Source: Platycnemis pennipes
Taxonomy: Eukaryota > Arthropoda > Insecta > Odonata > Platycnemididae
Assembly: GCA_933228895.1 (NCBI GenBank)
Contig: OW121856.1
Coordinates: forward strand, 103,453,027 to 103,517,026
Reading direction: 5' to 3'
DNA: 64,000 bases
Shown: in pieces, positions 25,605 through 36,779 of the stretch
How the letters are laid out: each line of letters begins with the position of its first letter
Numbering within the stretch: position 1 is the first letter of the stretch
The notes under the pieces: model-generated
Told to the model about the DNA's origin: nothing
The model's input: the letters and a program-made list of their open reading frames with translations, nothing else
Databases searched by the model: none
Translations under genes and position numbers: made by a program

Positions 25605-25865
25605 CTTGGTGTGACAAACGAAGAAGTCTTTAGAAGAGCGGTAGAAAAGAGAAGTCGGCTGAAAACTCTATAAAGAAGACAGGGCAACTTAATCGGCCAT
25701 ATCTTGAGACAGGATGGCCTGCTGGAGATTATTGTCGATGGAAAAGTGGACGAGAAGAAAAAGGATGACCTCATATGAGATATATGGAACAATTTGTGAA
25801 GAATGTAAAAGAGAAGAATTACGTTAATACCAAACCAATCAGAAAATGATGATAATGATAATATT
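25605..25865 (+). mobile_element. LINE 3' fragment, family L (C-terminus of reverse transcriptase)
   Basis: The broken + frame reads TNEEVFRRAVEKRSRLKTL, a stop, then LIGHILRQDGLLEIIVDGKV, a frameshift and MRYMEQFVKNVKEKNY. This is the C-terminal signature of a common arthropod non-LTR retrotransposon. It matches the better copy at 62429-62950. It ends in an ATGATGATAATGATAATA-type tail (about 25845-25863), as expected of a LINE 3' end. At least two stops and one frameshift make it a dead 5'-truncated copy. The clade (RTE-like from memory) is unconfirmed. Confidence 0.85.
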
Positions 25866-27100
25866 TCATGTGGTCCGTAGAGAGAATTTGATCAGGATTA
25901 TTGGAGAGAGAGGGAGGGCCATTGTTCACTCTTAAATTAAAAGTGAGTAATTAACTGTCTAAGATGTCTCGAATTCCATTCCGATGACAATTATAGGGAA
26001 TTAAGACATTGTGAAAATCCTCACTTTTTCCTTGACTTCAGGGGATATTGTCTCTCCATTTACATTTTCGAAACCTTTGGGAGAACATTCAAAGCAAAAC
26101 GTGGGTCTTTTTGTTTACACAACCGAAAAAAATGCTGCGATTCAGAAATAAATTACGAAACAACTTTACGGCATATTTTTCATTTCGCGATCGAAAATTC
26201 TAAAATTTTACCTACTTCCCAATAATGTTGTAAAATTCTTTTTTGTAGCAACTATAAAATCAGTATGGATATAGAGGAGATTTTTTCACCCGGATAAATT
26301 ACATATTATTTCATGAAAGAACGCTTGCAATTTGAAGAAATTGATAATATGTATATTATCAGAAAATTAATTGGTGTGAGGAGATCAAGAAACATCGTTA
26401 ACTGTCTCTAATCCTTGCAGAAAAAGTAAATTTTGGAGCTCTTGTGATACATGTTGCCCTTATCTTAAGCGTTTCCACACCTTGTACGGCTTCTTGGTTC
26501 TTGGAGGTCTTCTCTCAAGAATTTTAAATTCAGATTCTACTCTTATTAGTCGTGAATTAATAGAATTAGAAAAAAAGTTGGGTTTTGACTCGGTTCACTG
26601 TTGATGTACCTCATCCACGACGGAATACCAAAATTGAAGTGGTTTCCGAAACGAGTGAACTGGAGTGACTTTCTGACGCGAGTTTGGCAAAATATGAAGC
26701 ACGCTAAGTAAACCGCGTCACAGCAGTTAATGGTCTCATACAACCTTATATTATTCTTTGCTAGATTTTTACACACTATACTCAACTTTCAAAAGTATTA
26801 ATGTTTACCTGCACAGTAAAAACATTTGAATTGCCCCAAACAACATAATAGCAATGAAATAATACTGAAAAATAGTATTTTGTGGTAAAATACTTATTAA
26901 ATGTAAATGATCGCTGGATCAATAAAATATGACCCAACTATCCAATCTGGATTAAATATGCGTATGTTAGTTTGGTTTTGAAATATTGGGAGGGCAAGTA
27001 TTAACCTTTTATTTACAATTTTTCATGCATTAAGCTTCCTATCAATTCTGTAGGCACTTATGGCTCTTATTGAGCTCTGATGTTTTATAATACTTTTAAA
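25866..27100. other. No gene recognised
   Basis: AT-rich DNA. A string near 26110-26165 (GGGTCTTTTTGTTTAC, then GATTCAG) weakly recalls the end of repeat R, but too little matches to call a copy. Confidence 0.4.
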
Positions 27101-27104
27101 AATG

Positions 27105-27285
27105 TATTTTTTCATGAAGAGAACTGGGTTTGTGGAAAGGGCAAATAAAATCAATGGCAAATGTCGCACGGCACTGGAGTGTGAACCAGTATGCCTCTGG
27201 AAAATTGCTGCCACGGCGGGGGTTCGAATCCGAGCCCTCCGAATGGGAGGCCAGCATCCTAGCCACTTAATGAACGCGATCTCTA
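27105..27285 (-). mobile_element. tRNA-derived SINE head, minus strand
   Basis: On the minus strand an A-box AGTGGCTAGGATGCTGG (27252-27268) is followed, at normal tRNA spacing, by a B-box GGATTCGAACCC (27221-27232). The intervening GCCTCCCATTCGGAGGG resembles the anticodon region of tRNA-Gly(CCC). There is no paired acceptor stem, so this is a SINE and not a tRNA gene. The two long frames on opposite strands here are shadows. I could not place the 3' end with certainty. Confidence 0.7.
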
Positions 27286-28400
27286 GGGAGGAGAACATTA
27301 TGTCCTGGATGTAATGAGGAAAGGTCATGAAGTGCGCACAGCGGGCGTTGCATACGAGTGGCCATTTCATGTCTCGGAGAGGATGAAGTAGGATAGGAGG
27401 AGTCGTGCGTAAAAGCACGTACACAGCGTCCTGTTCTGGGAATAGGATAGTTCACAGCATCCCGTAAGCAGAGTAATGGAGGACGGCGAAACTGGGTGAA
27501 GTTACGAATTGAAATGCACAATGAGACATGAATTGAGTTGAGTTGATCTTGCCGTGCAAGCACTTAGCTTAGCGCTTAGGTGGTGGTTGGGCCTGGCCTT
27601 TGCGACTTCAATTTTCTCCCTCTGGAAGCTACTGCATGTAGATATTTACCTCCCTCGGGTTAACATTTACTGCACGGCTATATTCTACATGCAATTATAA
27701 ACGAGACTCACCGGTACTAATGATAAAGCGGATTCCTTCAAGTCTTGCAAGTGTAACCCCAGGTAAATGCTTTCAGGTGCGATGTGTAGAAAAAGTGGCT
27801 TAAGACAGATGTATTAGGAGTTTTAGCAATGATACTTGGTTACACATAAGTAATTTTCAGAATACATTTCACTCCAATGTTTTTTTTTTACATGCGCTAC
27901 AATCTTTCACCATTCATAAGAAAATGAGTAAAAAAGACCGGATGCATGATATAATTTCCTTGGAAAACAAAAAAAAGTTATTTCTATATGATTAATACTC
28001 TTGTGAAATCCTGGCAGTGTAAATTAGCAAATAACGTTCGAGCGATATGAAATTGAAGCGGCCAATTTCTCAAAGTTATATTCGCCATAATGTTCCTCGA
28101 AGAAATAAGTGTGATATAAACAATTTGGCTACAATGTAATACATCGATATATCCCAGTATTGTATCTTTGGTCAAAATTTCCTTTCGACAGTTATTCATG
28201 ACTAATATAAGTAATTAATTAAAAAATCACCACCGAAATGTGGAAGCCTTCAAAAAACCTGCTTCAGTCAACTCCTATGTGCTGAGCGACTATTTTACTT
28301 AAATACAGTCTTCTGTATTCCTTTGCCCTAATAACCTATTTCATTTACCTAATCAACCTCTAAGATTTGCAAATCTAAGCGGTGGCTTGCTTTGCCAACT
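27286..28400. other. No gene recognised
   Basis: The first 280 bases are GC-richer and may be an unplaced repeat. The rest is AT-rich with nothing visible. Confidence 0.4.
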
Positions 28401-28405
28401 GTCTG

Positions 28406-28536
28406 TGACGTCACAGAGTCTGGCTCGTATGACAAATTTTGACTCGTATTTCAGGAAAAAACTGGATCCTATAATGAGGGCTCAAATCTAAAAAAAATTG
28501 TATATCAGGGCACTCGTATCTCGAGGTACTACTGTA
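28406..28536 (+). mobile_element. Terminal fragment of a mariner/pogo-type DNA transposon
   Basis: The segment ends in CTCGTATCTCGAGGTACTAC followed by TG and TA. Complemented, this is CAGTAGTACCTCGAGATACG, typical of pogo/Tigger-like Tc1/mariner terminal repeats next to a TA target site. GGCTCGTATGAC and GACTCGTATTTC inside look like subterminal repeats. I find no matching left end nearby, so only one end remains. TGACGTCA occurs at 28406-28413. Confidence 0.6.
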
Positions 28537-28699
28537 ATACTGCTGATCAGCTAACCTACCTATATGTGATATTTAAGGTACACGTATTATGGAAGAACAA
28601 ATTATTATTTCAATATTATTAAAATATTAATACGCAAATAATATCAATATTAATGGCTTAGTATGGGGTGAGCTCTACCGTCGCCTATCAAAAATAACT

Positions 28700-28984
28700 T
28701 TTGGGGTGGTGGTAGCCTAGTGGGTAGAGCGCTGAGCTACTGACAGGTCGGTCCCAGCTTCAAATCCTGGAAAATTCAAAGGCTGGGAAGAACCTTTCTG
28801 GACACTCCCATCTAAAATCTTTGGGATTAGATTTTCGGCGTGTCAGGCCTCCGTAGGAAATCGCAGGTAGCCCAGAGAAGGGAACTGACCCCCCTACCCT
28901 GAATGTATGGATTTCACACAGCAATTGCTTAGTAATGGGTGAGCTGTGAAAGCCGATATAAGTAATTAAATAAATAAATAAATT
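28700..28984 (+). mobile_element. tRNA-derived SINE with AAAT tail (second family)
   Basis: The head has an A-box TGGTAGCCTAGTGGGTAGAG (28710-28729) and a diverged B-box CTTCAAATCCTGG (28758-28770). A 200-base body follows with GGGATTAGATTTTCGGCG and GACCCCCCTACCCTGAATG. It ends TATAAGTAATTAAATAAATA, an AAAT repeat tail. Head, body and tail are all present, so this is close to full length. It is a different family from the SINE at 32045. The 79-codon minus frame is a shadow. Confidence 0.8.
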
Positions 28985-29149
28985 CGTGCCAGACCCCAAA
29001 AAAGCATCCCAATGTTTTTAAAAATGTTTTCAGCATAAAAAATATACTTATAATGAACAAACTTTGTATGCAAACAAAATGAAACCTAATATAAGATAAT
29101 TTAAATAAATAAGCATAGTAGTTTATTCATTTAAATTATCTATCCTATC

Positions 29150-29340
29150 AAAAACACCTATCAAAAACCAGCATTCGGGTTGAACACAACTTTTTTAATA
29201 TTAAAAACCGGCTTTTCCCTGTAAACTGTGTCTGCAGATGAGCACGAAGAATAGTATTTCTGGTGAACTGGTGAAAAGCTTTGTCATTCTGATAAAATGG
29301 CGACGTTTCACCCACTCTACTGCGGGCATCCTCAGGCCAG
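29150..29340 (-). mobile_element. Penelope-like 3' end/terminal-repeat fragment
   Basis: On the minus strand CCTGAGGATG (29330-29339) is followed by stem CCCGC/GTGGG (loop AGTAGA) and TGAAACGTCG (29301-29310). This is the same CTGAnGATG-stem-GAAAC order seen at other sites in the window and typical of PLE termini. The downstream minus sequence to about 29150 is probably the rest of the terminal repeat. The 88-codon minus frame is not a gene. Confidence 0.5.
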
Positions 29341-29564
29341 GCTGAAGTTACCTGGTAAGAAGTTAACCTAGGCAACAGAAATTGATATTTTTCATGTCTT
29401 TCGCACACATACAAGGGTATGTGGATTAATCTACACGAGTCATTATAAAAGAGGCCGATTTAAACAGAGGACATTTAGCTTTCACAAGAGAGTCCGAGCT
29501 CATGAAAGGAGCCCGCCTCCTCAATTTTTATTCCGGCCCGACCCACCACGGGAGCATGCGAATT

Positions 29565-29960
29565 AATACAGGGAATGGGAGAGGGATGATGGGGGAGGAG
29601 GGAGAGAGAATGAAAAAAAGAAGGAGATGCCAACTGCGCGGAATTCGTTAACTGCAGAGGGGAGACAATGAGATTAAGGGAGAGGAAGACAAGGAGGAAT
29701 GGATGGAAGGGGGTGAGACGGGGGAATACTTAAGGGGGAGGGGGTGTTACTTGGAGGGGAAGGTAGGGGGAGGAACGGAGGAAGAAGAAAGGCAAGGGAG
29801 GAGGTATGACAGACGGGAAGTGGAGGGTTGGGGGGGGGGTGTTGACGCGGTGACAATCCCGTGAGCATTGGACCCATTGTGCGAAGGATCTCATTCTCCC
29901 GAGGAGCATAATAGGGGAAATGCAGTTAGAGAAACAAGAGGCTGGAGACACAGACGCCGG
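29565..29960. repeat. Purine-rich island with G runs
   Basis: The + strand is G/A-rich, with a 10-base G run at 29830-29839. Minus frames read Pro/Ser/Leu strings. No gene is supported. Confidence 0.6.
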
Positions 29961-30177
29961 CGGATGAAACCGAGAAGACGGTAGGCGAGTGAGAGGTAGT
30001 CAACCCTCCCTCGCTTCCAGATTAGGACTTAATCGAGACAGGAAGGGCTTTGTGAGATTGGATATCGGTGGAATAATTGCCTCCGGAAGAGTTATCAAGT
30101 GTGATCAATCCATTGCAACTATACTTATAGTCCAAGTCCCAATGAAAAGTGAACAAAAATAGGCCATACATTGCTAA

Positions 30178-30312
30178 AATTTAGAACTTGGTATGGAAAA
30201 AAGTGAAGAAGATAAAATGGACGGATGAGAATCCAAGCGAAGAAGTGCACGTGGAAATGGTAGGGGGAGAGAGAAAACTGATTGGAAAGTTTAGGAGTGA
30301 AGGGATTGAAGA
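30178..30312 (+). mobile_element. Decayed LINE C-terminal fragment
   Basis: A + frame reads KVKKIKWTDENPSEEV, then GGERKLIGKFRSEGIEDVMG. This recalls the WTD..SNEEV....GE.R.L......EG segment at the C-terminus of arthropod LINE reverse transcriptases, parallel to DRMTNEEVLRRVGEKRSLL in family L. It is short and diverged, and runs directly into repeat R copy 2. Confidence 0.45.
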
Positions 30313-30326
30313 CGTAATGGGGCGTT

Positions 30327-30856
30327 TACTCGGAACCGAAATCGCAATTTGTACACGAAATCCTTAGATGGAAACGAAAAAAGAAATTTAGTGAAAAAAA
30401 TAATCTTCTAACAACAACCATTCACTCATAAATCGAAAATTAAAATAAGCAAAAGGTGACGCCCACCGAAAAAGCTACTGTGATGACATTGACATAATTT
30501 TCCTCCTGTCCTTGACTGATTTTAGGGGAAGGGGAGGGAGTGGAGGGGGGTTCTCGGAATGTCTGCTCGCACAGATTCTGTAGCAACAGTTCCTATTGGC
30601 AGAGTCAGCTGTGTCCCCCCCTTTTGCGATAAGGCAAAGTAGCTTCGCGGGCTCAGTTGTGATTGGACGAAGTCGATATACTTCAGAGGTTGCACCTCGC
30701 CCACTTTTCCGAAAGGGTTAAAAACGTTAGTTTTTCGCCACTTATAACTCGAGAAATAATTGACGGATCAAAAAACGGAAAATATGGGTCTTTTTATTTA
30801 ACAAACTCTCACAGATTCGGCAGTAAAAATAATATGGTAAACGACCCCATTAGCAG
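30327..30856 (+). repeat. Unnamed dispersed repeat R, copy 2 (longest)
   Basis: This copy matches 1851-2275 over most of its length and 31405-31690 over its last 290 bases. The match to the third copy is close, including CAGTTGTGATTGGACGAAG, AATAATTGRCGGATCAAAAA and ATATGGTAAACGACCC. The last shared base lies past 30850. There is no coding signature. Two close copies in direct orientation 550 bases apart could be terminal direct repeats of one element or independent insertions. Confidence 0.8.
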
Positions 30857-31404
30857 GAGCCTAATTATGAATACATAGTTTAACTAAATTTTGAACGCTA
30901 AATAAACTAAACACTAACTTTAACTGAATTTTTATCAACAATGGTCCTGCTGTAAAATAGCTAAATAAATGCCAGAGCGTTAGGCGTCTCCGAGGGTACT
31001 CCAGTAAATCACACGTCTTTACTTGCGACGCGATAATTAATGCGATCGCGGATGAAAACTTGGGATGTTAGCACAAGGACGAAGTAAGTAACGCGAGTAG
31101 AAGGCCCGAAGTTTTGGGAGAATGGCACAGGAAGAAGGCCCTGAATCTCAGGTGGTGGAGGAGGAGGCTGTGTTCATTGTGTTATACTGAAAGGCCTCGT
31201 TGAAGTCGACGTCGGCTGGGTCGGACTCGCGAGGTCAGTAATTAGCAGGCGTCGGAAGATGGCTAACGTGGGCAGGAAGTGAAGAGGATGAGGAAGGAAC
31301 TTCCTGAAAAGGATTTCTTCGCGTGGACTGGGTGAAAATGGAGCGGGTAGTTGCACGGCTAGAGGAAATAGTGATAGCAGTGTTCCAGTGCACGCTCTGG
31401 AGCA
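30857..31404. other. Spacer between two copies of repeat R
   Basis: The segment includes a moderately GC-rich, purine-leaning part (31080-31380). No frame or motif is recognised. Confidence 0.45.
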
Positions 31405-31690
31405 ATCGCTCCTGTTGGCAGAGTCAGCTTCCCTCCCCCCCCCCCCCCCTCCCCCCCCTTTGCGATAAGGCGAAGTAGCTTCGCGGGCTCAGTTGTGATT
31501 GGACGAAGTCGATATACGTCAGAGGTTTCACCACATCCACTTTTCCGAAAGGGTTAAAAACATCAGTTTTTCGCCGCCTATAACTAGAGAAATAATTGGC
31601 GGATCAAAAAACGGAAAAATACGGGTCTTTTTATTTTACAAACTCTATCATATTCGGCAATAAAAAATATGGTAAACGACCCAATTAGGA
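31405..31690 (+). repeat. Unnamed dispersed repeat R, copy 3
   Basis: It begins CTCCTGTTGGCAGAGTCAGC, like the middle of copy 2, but has a run of 15 C and further C runs inserted at 31435-31458. It then follows copy 2 to GGTAAACGACCC. It lacks the first 270 bases of copy 2. Confidence 0.8.
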
Positions 31691-32044
31691 GAGGGGTTCA
31701 TTTAACTGTGATGGAGCGTAGAATATTAGGTAAGATGGATAAAGAGAAGAGAAGAGTAGGAATAGTTGCAATGATGAGAGTTTGAAAGTGACTAATGCGG
31801 GGCTGAAGTAGTTAGCTGGATCATGCTACATAAAATTCCTCGGTTCAAAAGTTACGGACACATGACTTTTTGTGTTCACTTAAAAATAAATCTGTGTTTC
31901 ATAGATTCATTCATATAAATTTTATGGAACCTAATGAGTCACCAAGTTTACTTGATCTAATAGTCTTGGGCTGTACAAGTTTTATCCAATTTTAAAATTA
32001 TTATTTTTATAAGTACTGGTTCATCGAAGTGAATAAAGGGGATC

Positions 32045-32530
32045 AGGTTGGTGTGGTGGCTAGAGTACTGGCCTCCCATCCCGAGGGCCCGGGTTCGATT
32101 CTCAAACTTTACTTTCAAACGTGTCGGAATGTAAGCCGTATTAATATACGCTAATGTTATGAGATATTTCTTAAAAATAGCTATGCAAAACTGCTTCGTG
32201 GGAAAATCGGTAAAACGTCATTGCAGTGCCAGATAATGAAATCATTTCATTAAAGGAAAGTCTTGCGTTGAAGCGCTTGGCTGCATACAGTGGCGGATTT
32301 TTACCCACTTGATTGTCTAGTGGAGGGAATTTCAGGTACTCCGTCCGTCGGATGGGACGTTAAGCCGTGGTCCCCTTCGCGTCTGTCGTTAAGAGTAGGA
32401 TAATGCAGACTCCGGGTTTCTCTCCACACGTCCTCCGTTCCCTGAGAACTCCTACCATTACCCAATTATCCACCTATCCTATATGGCAAATGACCTCAGC
32501 TGTCGGTCACCTCCCCTTAACAACCAACCA
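32045..32530 (+). mobile_element. Composite tRNA-Gly-derived SINE
   Basis: The head has A-box TGGCTAGAGTACTGG (32057-32071) and B-box GGTTCGATTC (32092-32101). The anticodon region GCCTCCCATCCCGAGGG fits tRNA-Gly(CCC) ancestry. From about 32114 to 32288 lies a block that also occurs alone at 33447-33621. The SINE 3' part then follows with CCGTCCGTCGGATGGGACG, GTTTCTCTCCACACGTCC and GCAAATGACC. The related copies at 6515 and 40615 lack the middle block, so it is either an insertion into this SINE or a subfamily module. A near-complete promoter suggests a fairly young copy. Confidence 0.8.
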
Positions 32531-33072
32531 ATCGAAGTCAATAATAATATTAGTATAGTATCGCTAGCTCTTCTCAATTGTCTTTGAGAAGTAATCCGCA
32601 TAAGAATCGTTCTTGGAGTAATGGCGGGAAATAAAGACCGGAATCGGAGGCCTAGAATCGGAGACATTCGGAAAATCGTAAACTCGGACTTGACGTTAAT
32701 TCGCAAGTACATAAACACTGAATGATGAAGCTAACATAAGTCAAATATTAGCATTTCAGTCATTTATTTCACGTTAAAATTTTAAATACCTTAAATAATT
32801 TATATCGTATAATTCTAGCGTACTGAAACTCGTTCAAGAAATATTTTCGAGCCTTTGTGATTTCGAAAAATTAATTTTTTTCACTGAATTGTTCACCCCA
32901 TTTTTAGTTATACTTTATAAGTGATAGTACTAGCCCTGGGCACAGTTATGCTTGAAGTCTAACCTGACAGACGAAATATCATTATTTGGACAAGTTTTAG
33001 AGAGAAAACGATGATTATTCAGTCACTGCCGTACAAATTGGGAACAAATTTAGAAAATAGCTGAATTAATTG

Positions 33073-33172
33073 GATTTATTAATATCATCTGCGATTGATA
33101 ACTAAGGAAATCATGCCTTTTTGATTTAATAATATCGTCTGCGATTGATAGTTAAGGAAATCATGTCTTTCA
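33073..33172 (+). repeat. 50-bp tandem duplication (two copies)
   Basis: Two adjacent units with a period of exactly 50 share AATATC(A/G)TCTGCGATTGAT and AAGGAAATCATG, with about five differences. Flanks are AT-rich and empty. Confidence 0.85.
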
Positions 33173-33446
33173 TACTAATTGTTTTCCTTTCCACTGGTAT
33201 TATGATTTACAAAGCGCATTATATATAGAATTTAAAATACTCTGTGAGCCTGAACACGTGATTATGAACTGCTTTGAAGGCTTCAACTTGAAGATCGATT
33301 TGTATATTTCCTCCTAGAAAACGTTTTATCCCTGCTAAGCTGGATCAGACGGTGTGGCAGTTATGTCTGTGCTTTATGCTTACTATAACTTTAATACTTT
33401 TTGTTTTAATGCCTAAATATTTTTTTTCACGGGTGGTGGCAACACA

Positions 33447-33621
33447 TTCAAATGTGTCGAAAGGTAAGCCGTATTAATATACGTTAATGTTATGAGATAT
33501 TTCTTAGAAATAGCTATGCAAAACTTCCTCGTGGGAAAATCGGAAATACGTCATTGCAGTGCCAGATAATGAAATCATTTCATTAAAGGAAAGTCTTGCG
33601 TTAAAGCGCTTGGCTGCATAC
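33447..33621 (+). repeat. Second copy of the 175-bp block found inside the SINE at 32045
   Basis: It shares GTAAGCCGTATTAATATACG, GAGATATTTCTTA, AGTGCCAGATAATGAAATC and AAGCGCTTGGCTGCATAC with 32114-32288, with only about ten differences. No tRNA head or SINE 3' part adjoins it. So the block can move or be copied on its own. Confidence 0.85.
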
Positions 33622-34400
33622 ATCACACGGGACGTGTATATGAATATTAGTCCATTAAAAGGCAATTTGTGAATATATGCTTTTTTATGATAATTTGGTG
33701 TTGTGCGTTTGCTAGTCTCGGTGATAGCCAGCTAAAGGTTATAAACGATTATCGCATCATCTATCGGATTTAGCTACCATGAGAACAAATATTTAGCGCT
33801 GCATGAGTAATTAATTAATGCTTTCAACTCATCTCACTCGTTTTTATTCACTCGCTGAATTTGCATGAACTCTATGTAGCCTCATTTTTCTCACCCTTAT
33901 TTTTCATGCTGCTGCTTAATATCCGTGGTTAACACCTTACCCGTTTTTCCGCGCTTATCAAAATTTCTCTGTTTGAATACAGTTATACTTCTCTGGAAAG
34001 TGGGATTGTTGTTTCGTTTTACGGACAGCTATTTTCCACCTTGTAATACGCCGCCTCCATGCTCTTTTGGTGGGTGATATCAAACTAAATTATCAGGCAT
34101 TATGTGTTGGTTTCATGCATCATTTCTCTATTTGAACAAATATTTAACTATTACAAATTCTGCCTGATGTATGCGTCTTGTTTTGTTACTTTGAGCATCA
34201 ATGTTATTTTCCTGCATCGGAAATAGCAATTTCAAAATTCCATTACAAAACATAACCCTCTAGTTTCCCCCAGTAATAGAGACTTTTATCTGTCTGCGAG
34301 TAATTTGACAGTTGCAACACGTTAGCATCTATTTCTGATGGGTATTTATGAGCTTTGACCATTTTTACCGATGCTGGACTCTCTTCATTAACGGACCCTT
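33622..34400. other. No gene recognised
   Basis: AT-rich DNA between a repeat block and a LINE end; nothing is visible. Confidence 0.5.
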
Positions 34401-35043
34401 CATCTACATCTATCTACATCTACATAATACCCTGCAAGCCACCACAAGGGTGTGTGGCAGGGGGTGATTGCTCACCAAACATGCACTACATATCATGCAT
34501 AAAAAAGGAATAGTATTAATATAGTAGTCAGAACTACACTATTTAAAAAAGATAGAAATTGCAAAGAAAACATGCAAAAACATTCTGTTAGTAGGGTTAG
34601 CTTTAAGTACTCATACCAACATGCAGCTACCAATGCTATTCATTGCTACTCTCCGATAGGACATATTTACCGTTATTCGTATCTCTTATTGTGCGAGGGA
34701 AAAAGGACATTTTGAATCGGTCAGTTCGGCAATCAATTTCTCTAACTTTATGATTATGGTCCAGTCTGCCATAGTAAGTTGGGGTTCGTAAAATATTTTT
34801 AACATCATCACTGAAAATATTGCCTTGGAATTTGTGGAAGAGATTAAGTCTAAATTTCAACCTGCGATCTGACAATGATTCCCATTTCAATTCATTTAAT
34901 AGACTGGTTACGCTAATATAATTATCGTATCGTCCCTTTACAAATCTTGCCGATCTTCGGTGCACACGTTCAATTTCATTACTTAGACCGATTTCGTAGG
35001 GATCCCATACACTCTTCACCCTTCGATAGCCTTCAGGATACAA
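34401..35043 (-). mobile_element. LINE 3' end with reverse-transcriptase C-terminus and GATGTA tail
   Basis: The minus frame of 135 codons contains VWDPYEIGLSNEIERVHRRS, then ARFV, YDNYISVTSLLNELKWESL and DRRLKFRLNLFHK. This is the C-terminal region of CR1/jockey-type non-LTR retrotransposon polymerases (family resemblance from memory). After the stop comes about 200 bases of 3' untranslated sequence. The end carries GATGTAGATGTAGATAGATG repeats (complement of 34401-34432), the short-tandem tail expected at a LINE 3' end. The frame is intact over 135 codons but 5'-truncated near 35043, and no upstream RT core is present. It is a relic, not a host gene. Confidence 0.9.
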
Positions 35044-35457
35044 ACAGAAACATAGGCCAACTAGGTGGCAGGAAACCTCAAAATTGGATGACTCCTTCCC
35101 ATATTAAACGAAATTTTAAGGATTCTCATCTGATGACATATTCTGGAAATAATTTTTGTTCCACCGATTCTCTTCTATATGCCAATATCTAATCGATTAG
35201 TTACACAAGGACTCTTGTGAAGTTATATCAAGTCTATTTATTCGGATGGTTTGTTTCTGAGTCAAGGAAAATACTAAGATAGATTAAAATGGGGTACATC
35301 TCCGAGTTTTACACTAGTAAGCAGCTACAGCAGCAAGTTAGAGCAGCTCTACCACATTCACGTGAGCAATATTTTCATTTAACCGAAGAGTTTCAGGTAT
35401 TACTAAGTGGATTTTTCTCCATCATGATGGTCAGATTTAAAAAAAAATTATGCAATG
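35044..35457. other. No gene recognised
   Basis: Flank of the LINE truncation point. Short frames only. Confidence 0.45.
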
Positions 35458-35624
35458 CCACATTCATAGCTTTATTAACACGACCATAGTTTCAATGAGG
35501 TACATACATCGTAAGGTGAAAAATGCATGCGTTACCAAAACGAGATAAAAATGTCTAAATGCTCTTTCGCCACGTATATTTTTCAGCTGAAACTATGGTC
35601 GTGTTAGTGAAGGTGTGACTGTGG
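35458..35624. mobile_element. Small MITE-like element, 167 bp
   Basis: The left end (35458-35495) and the complement of the right end (35588-35624) both start CCACA and share TAACACGACCATAGTTTCA, giving inverted repeats of about 37 bases with mismatches in the first half. The 90-base interior is AT-rich and noncoding. No clear target duplication is visible, so the superfamily is unassigned. Confidence 0.7.
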
Positions 35625-36652
35625 AATCCCGGTTTTATCCTCCTCGGAACGTTATCATATTTGTAATTTTCCTTTCAAATACCATTTACCTACATTTATC
35701 TATCTCCGGTGTCTATGAATTGATTACGTGCTAATTTAGCAAGGCATGAAAAAACATGAATTTATTACAGTGGGGCGGTATTGTATTTTTATAAGGAGCC
35801 TCAAGGTTCTATACATAACACATTCATTAGATATAATTGGGATCTAATCTGAGCCTCAGTAGCCATATCAACCATAATCCACGAGAAAAGAACTATAAAA
35901 TAAAAAATGGGTATATAATGTATCCAATATAATAACTCCATTAGTTTGTCTTCAAAAAAAAATAATGAATACGAATATACCTAATTAAGAGCCGAAAGAG
36001 AAGAAAACTCGGAAAAATCGTTCATGGTTCATATGAATCAACGCGAGGGAAATGATTGAATATATTGGATTTTAATGGAGGAAACAAATTCCGGCGAGAT
36101 ATGTTTGAAGTTTTCCACAAGGATAAATGAAAGTACTTAGTAGACTCCACAGTAGTTACTACTGTGGATTCCACTGAGTTATTTGTTCCTATTGGTTTAT
36201 ATTTATTGACCGGTGTTACATGTATGCTATAAAATGCTTTGGTTGCTACGTTCAAAGTAAATGATATTTGATGAGTTTTAATATCAAAATCATGTCACTT
36301 GATATTGAATAATCAATTTAGTAGCAACACTATGTGATTTAATTACAGGTTTTTAATATATATCAACAACAAAACAAAATGTTAATTAAATACTTGTACA
36401 CCGTTAGATTGGACCATATTCTTTTAAACAATTCTCTATTTTTTGTAATGGATAAGATTTTCCTGAAAGAGGTTCCACTCCGTTTAATAAATGAATATTT
36501 AAATGTTTTAATCGACATACATTGCCAAATATTCCGAGAAATTTTTTTTTGTCATGTAACAAACCAGGTTTGGTTCCTTTCGCCGCAATGTGCAAATGAC
36601 ACGTTATTATCTGTTAACAGAACTGTCACTAAGAGGAGTTGAAGAAAGACAG
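35625..36652. other. No gene recognised; one short perfect hairpin
   Basis: TCCACAGTAG and CTACTGTGGA (36146-36168) form a perfect 10-base stem with a 3-base loop. An 87-codon frame at 36379 shows no domain. Confidence 0.45.
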
Positions 36653-36775
36653 AAATTTCCTCATGATTTCGTAAGCAGGAAAAATACGAATTAATGGGAC
36701 TCCCTCTAACATTAGTTTGAGAAAGCGGATAATTTCCTCATATTTTCATAAGCAGGAAAAATCCGAATATATAAA
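36653..36775 (+). repeat. 77-bp-period tandem duplication, partial
   Basis: TTTCCTCAT..TTTC.TAAGCAGGAAAAAT.CGAAT occurs at 36656 and again at 36733. Homology covers about 45 bases of each 77-base unit. Confidence 0.7.
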
Positions 36776-36779
36776 ATAA

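Noticed and set aside
26110..26170. Possible fourth copy of repeat R
   Set aside because: Only a GGGTCTTTTT-like string and scattered matches; could be chance.
27210..27275. tRNA gene on the minus strand
   Set aside because: A and B boxes are present but acceptor and D arms do not pair; it is a SINE head.
30327..31690. LTR retrotransposon with repeats R2 and R3 as LTRs
   Set aside because: The copies differ in length at the start, the interior is only about 550 bases, and I see no primer-binding site, polypurine tract at the right place or gag-pol remains.
32045..32105. tRNA gene (A-box, B-box, CCC anticodon-like loop)
   Set aside because: No acceptor stem pairing or closed cloverleaf; SINE 3' sequence follows.
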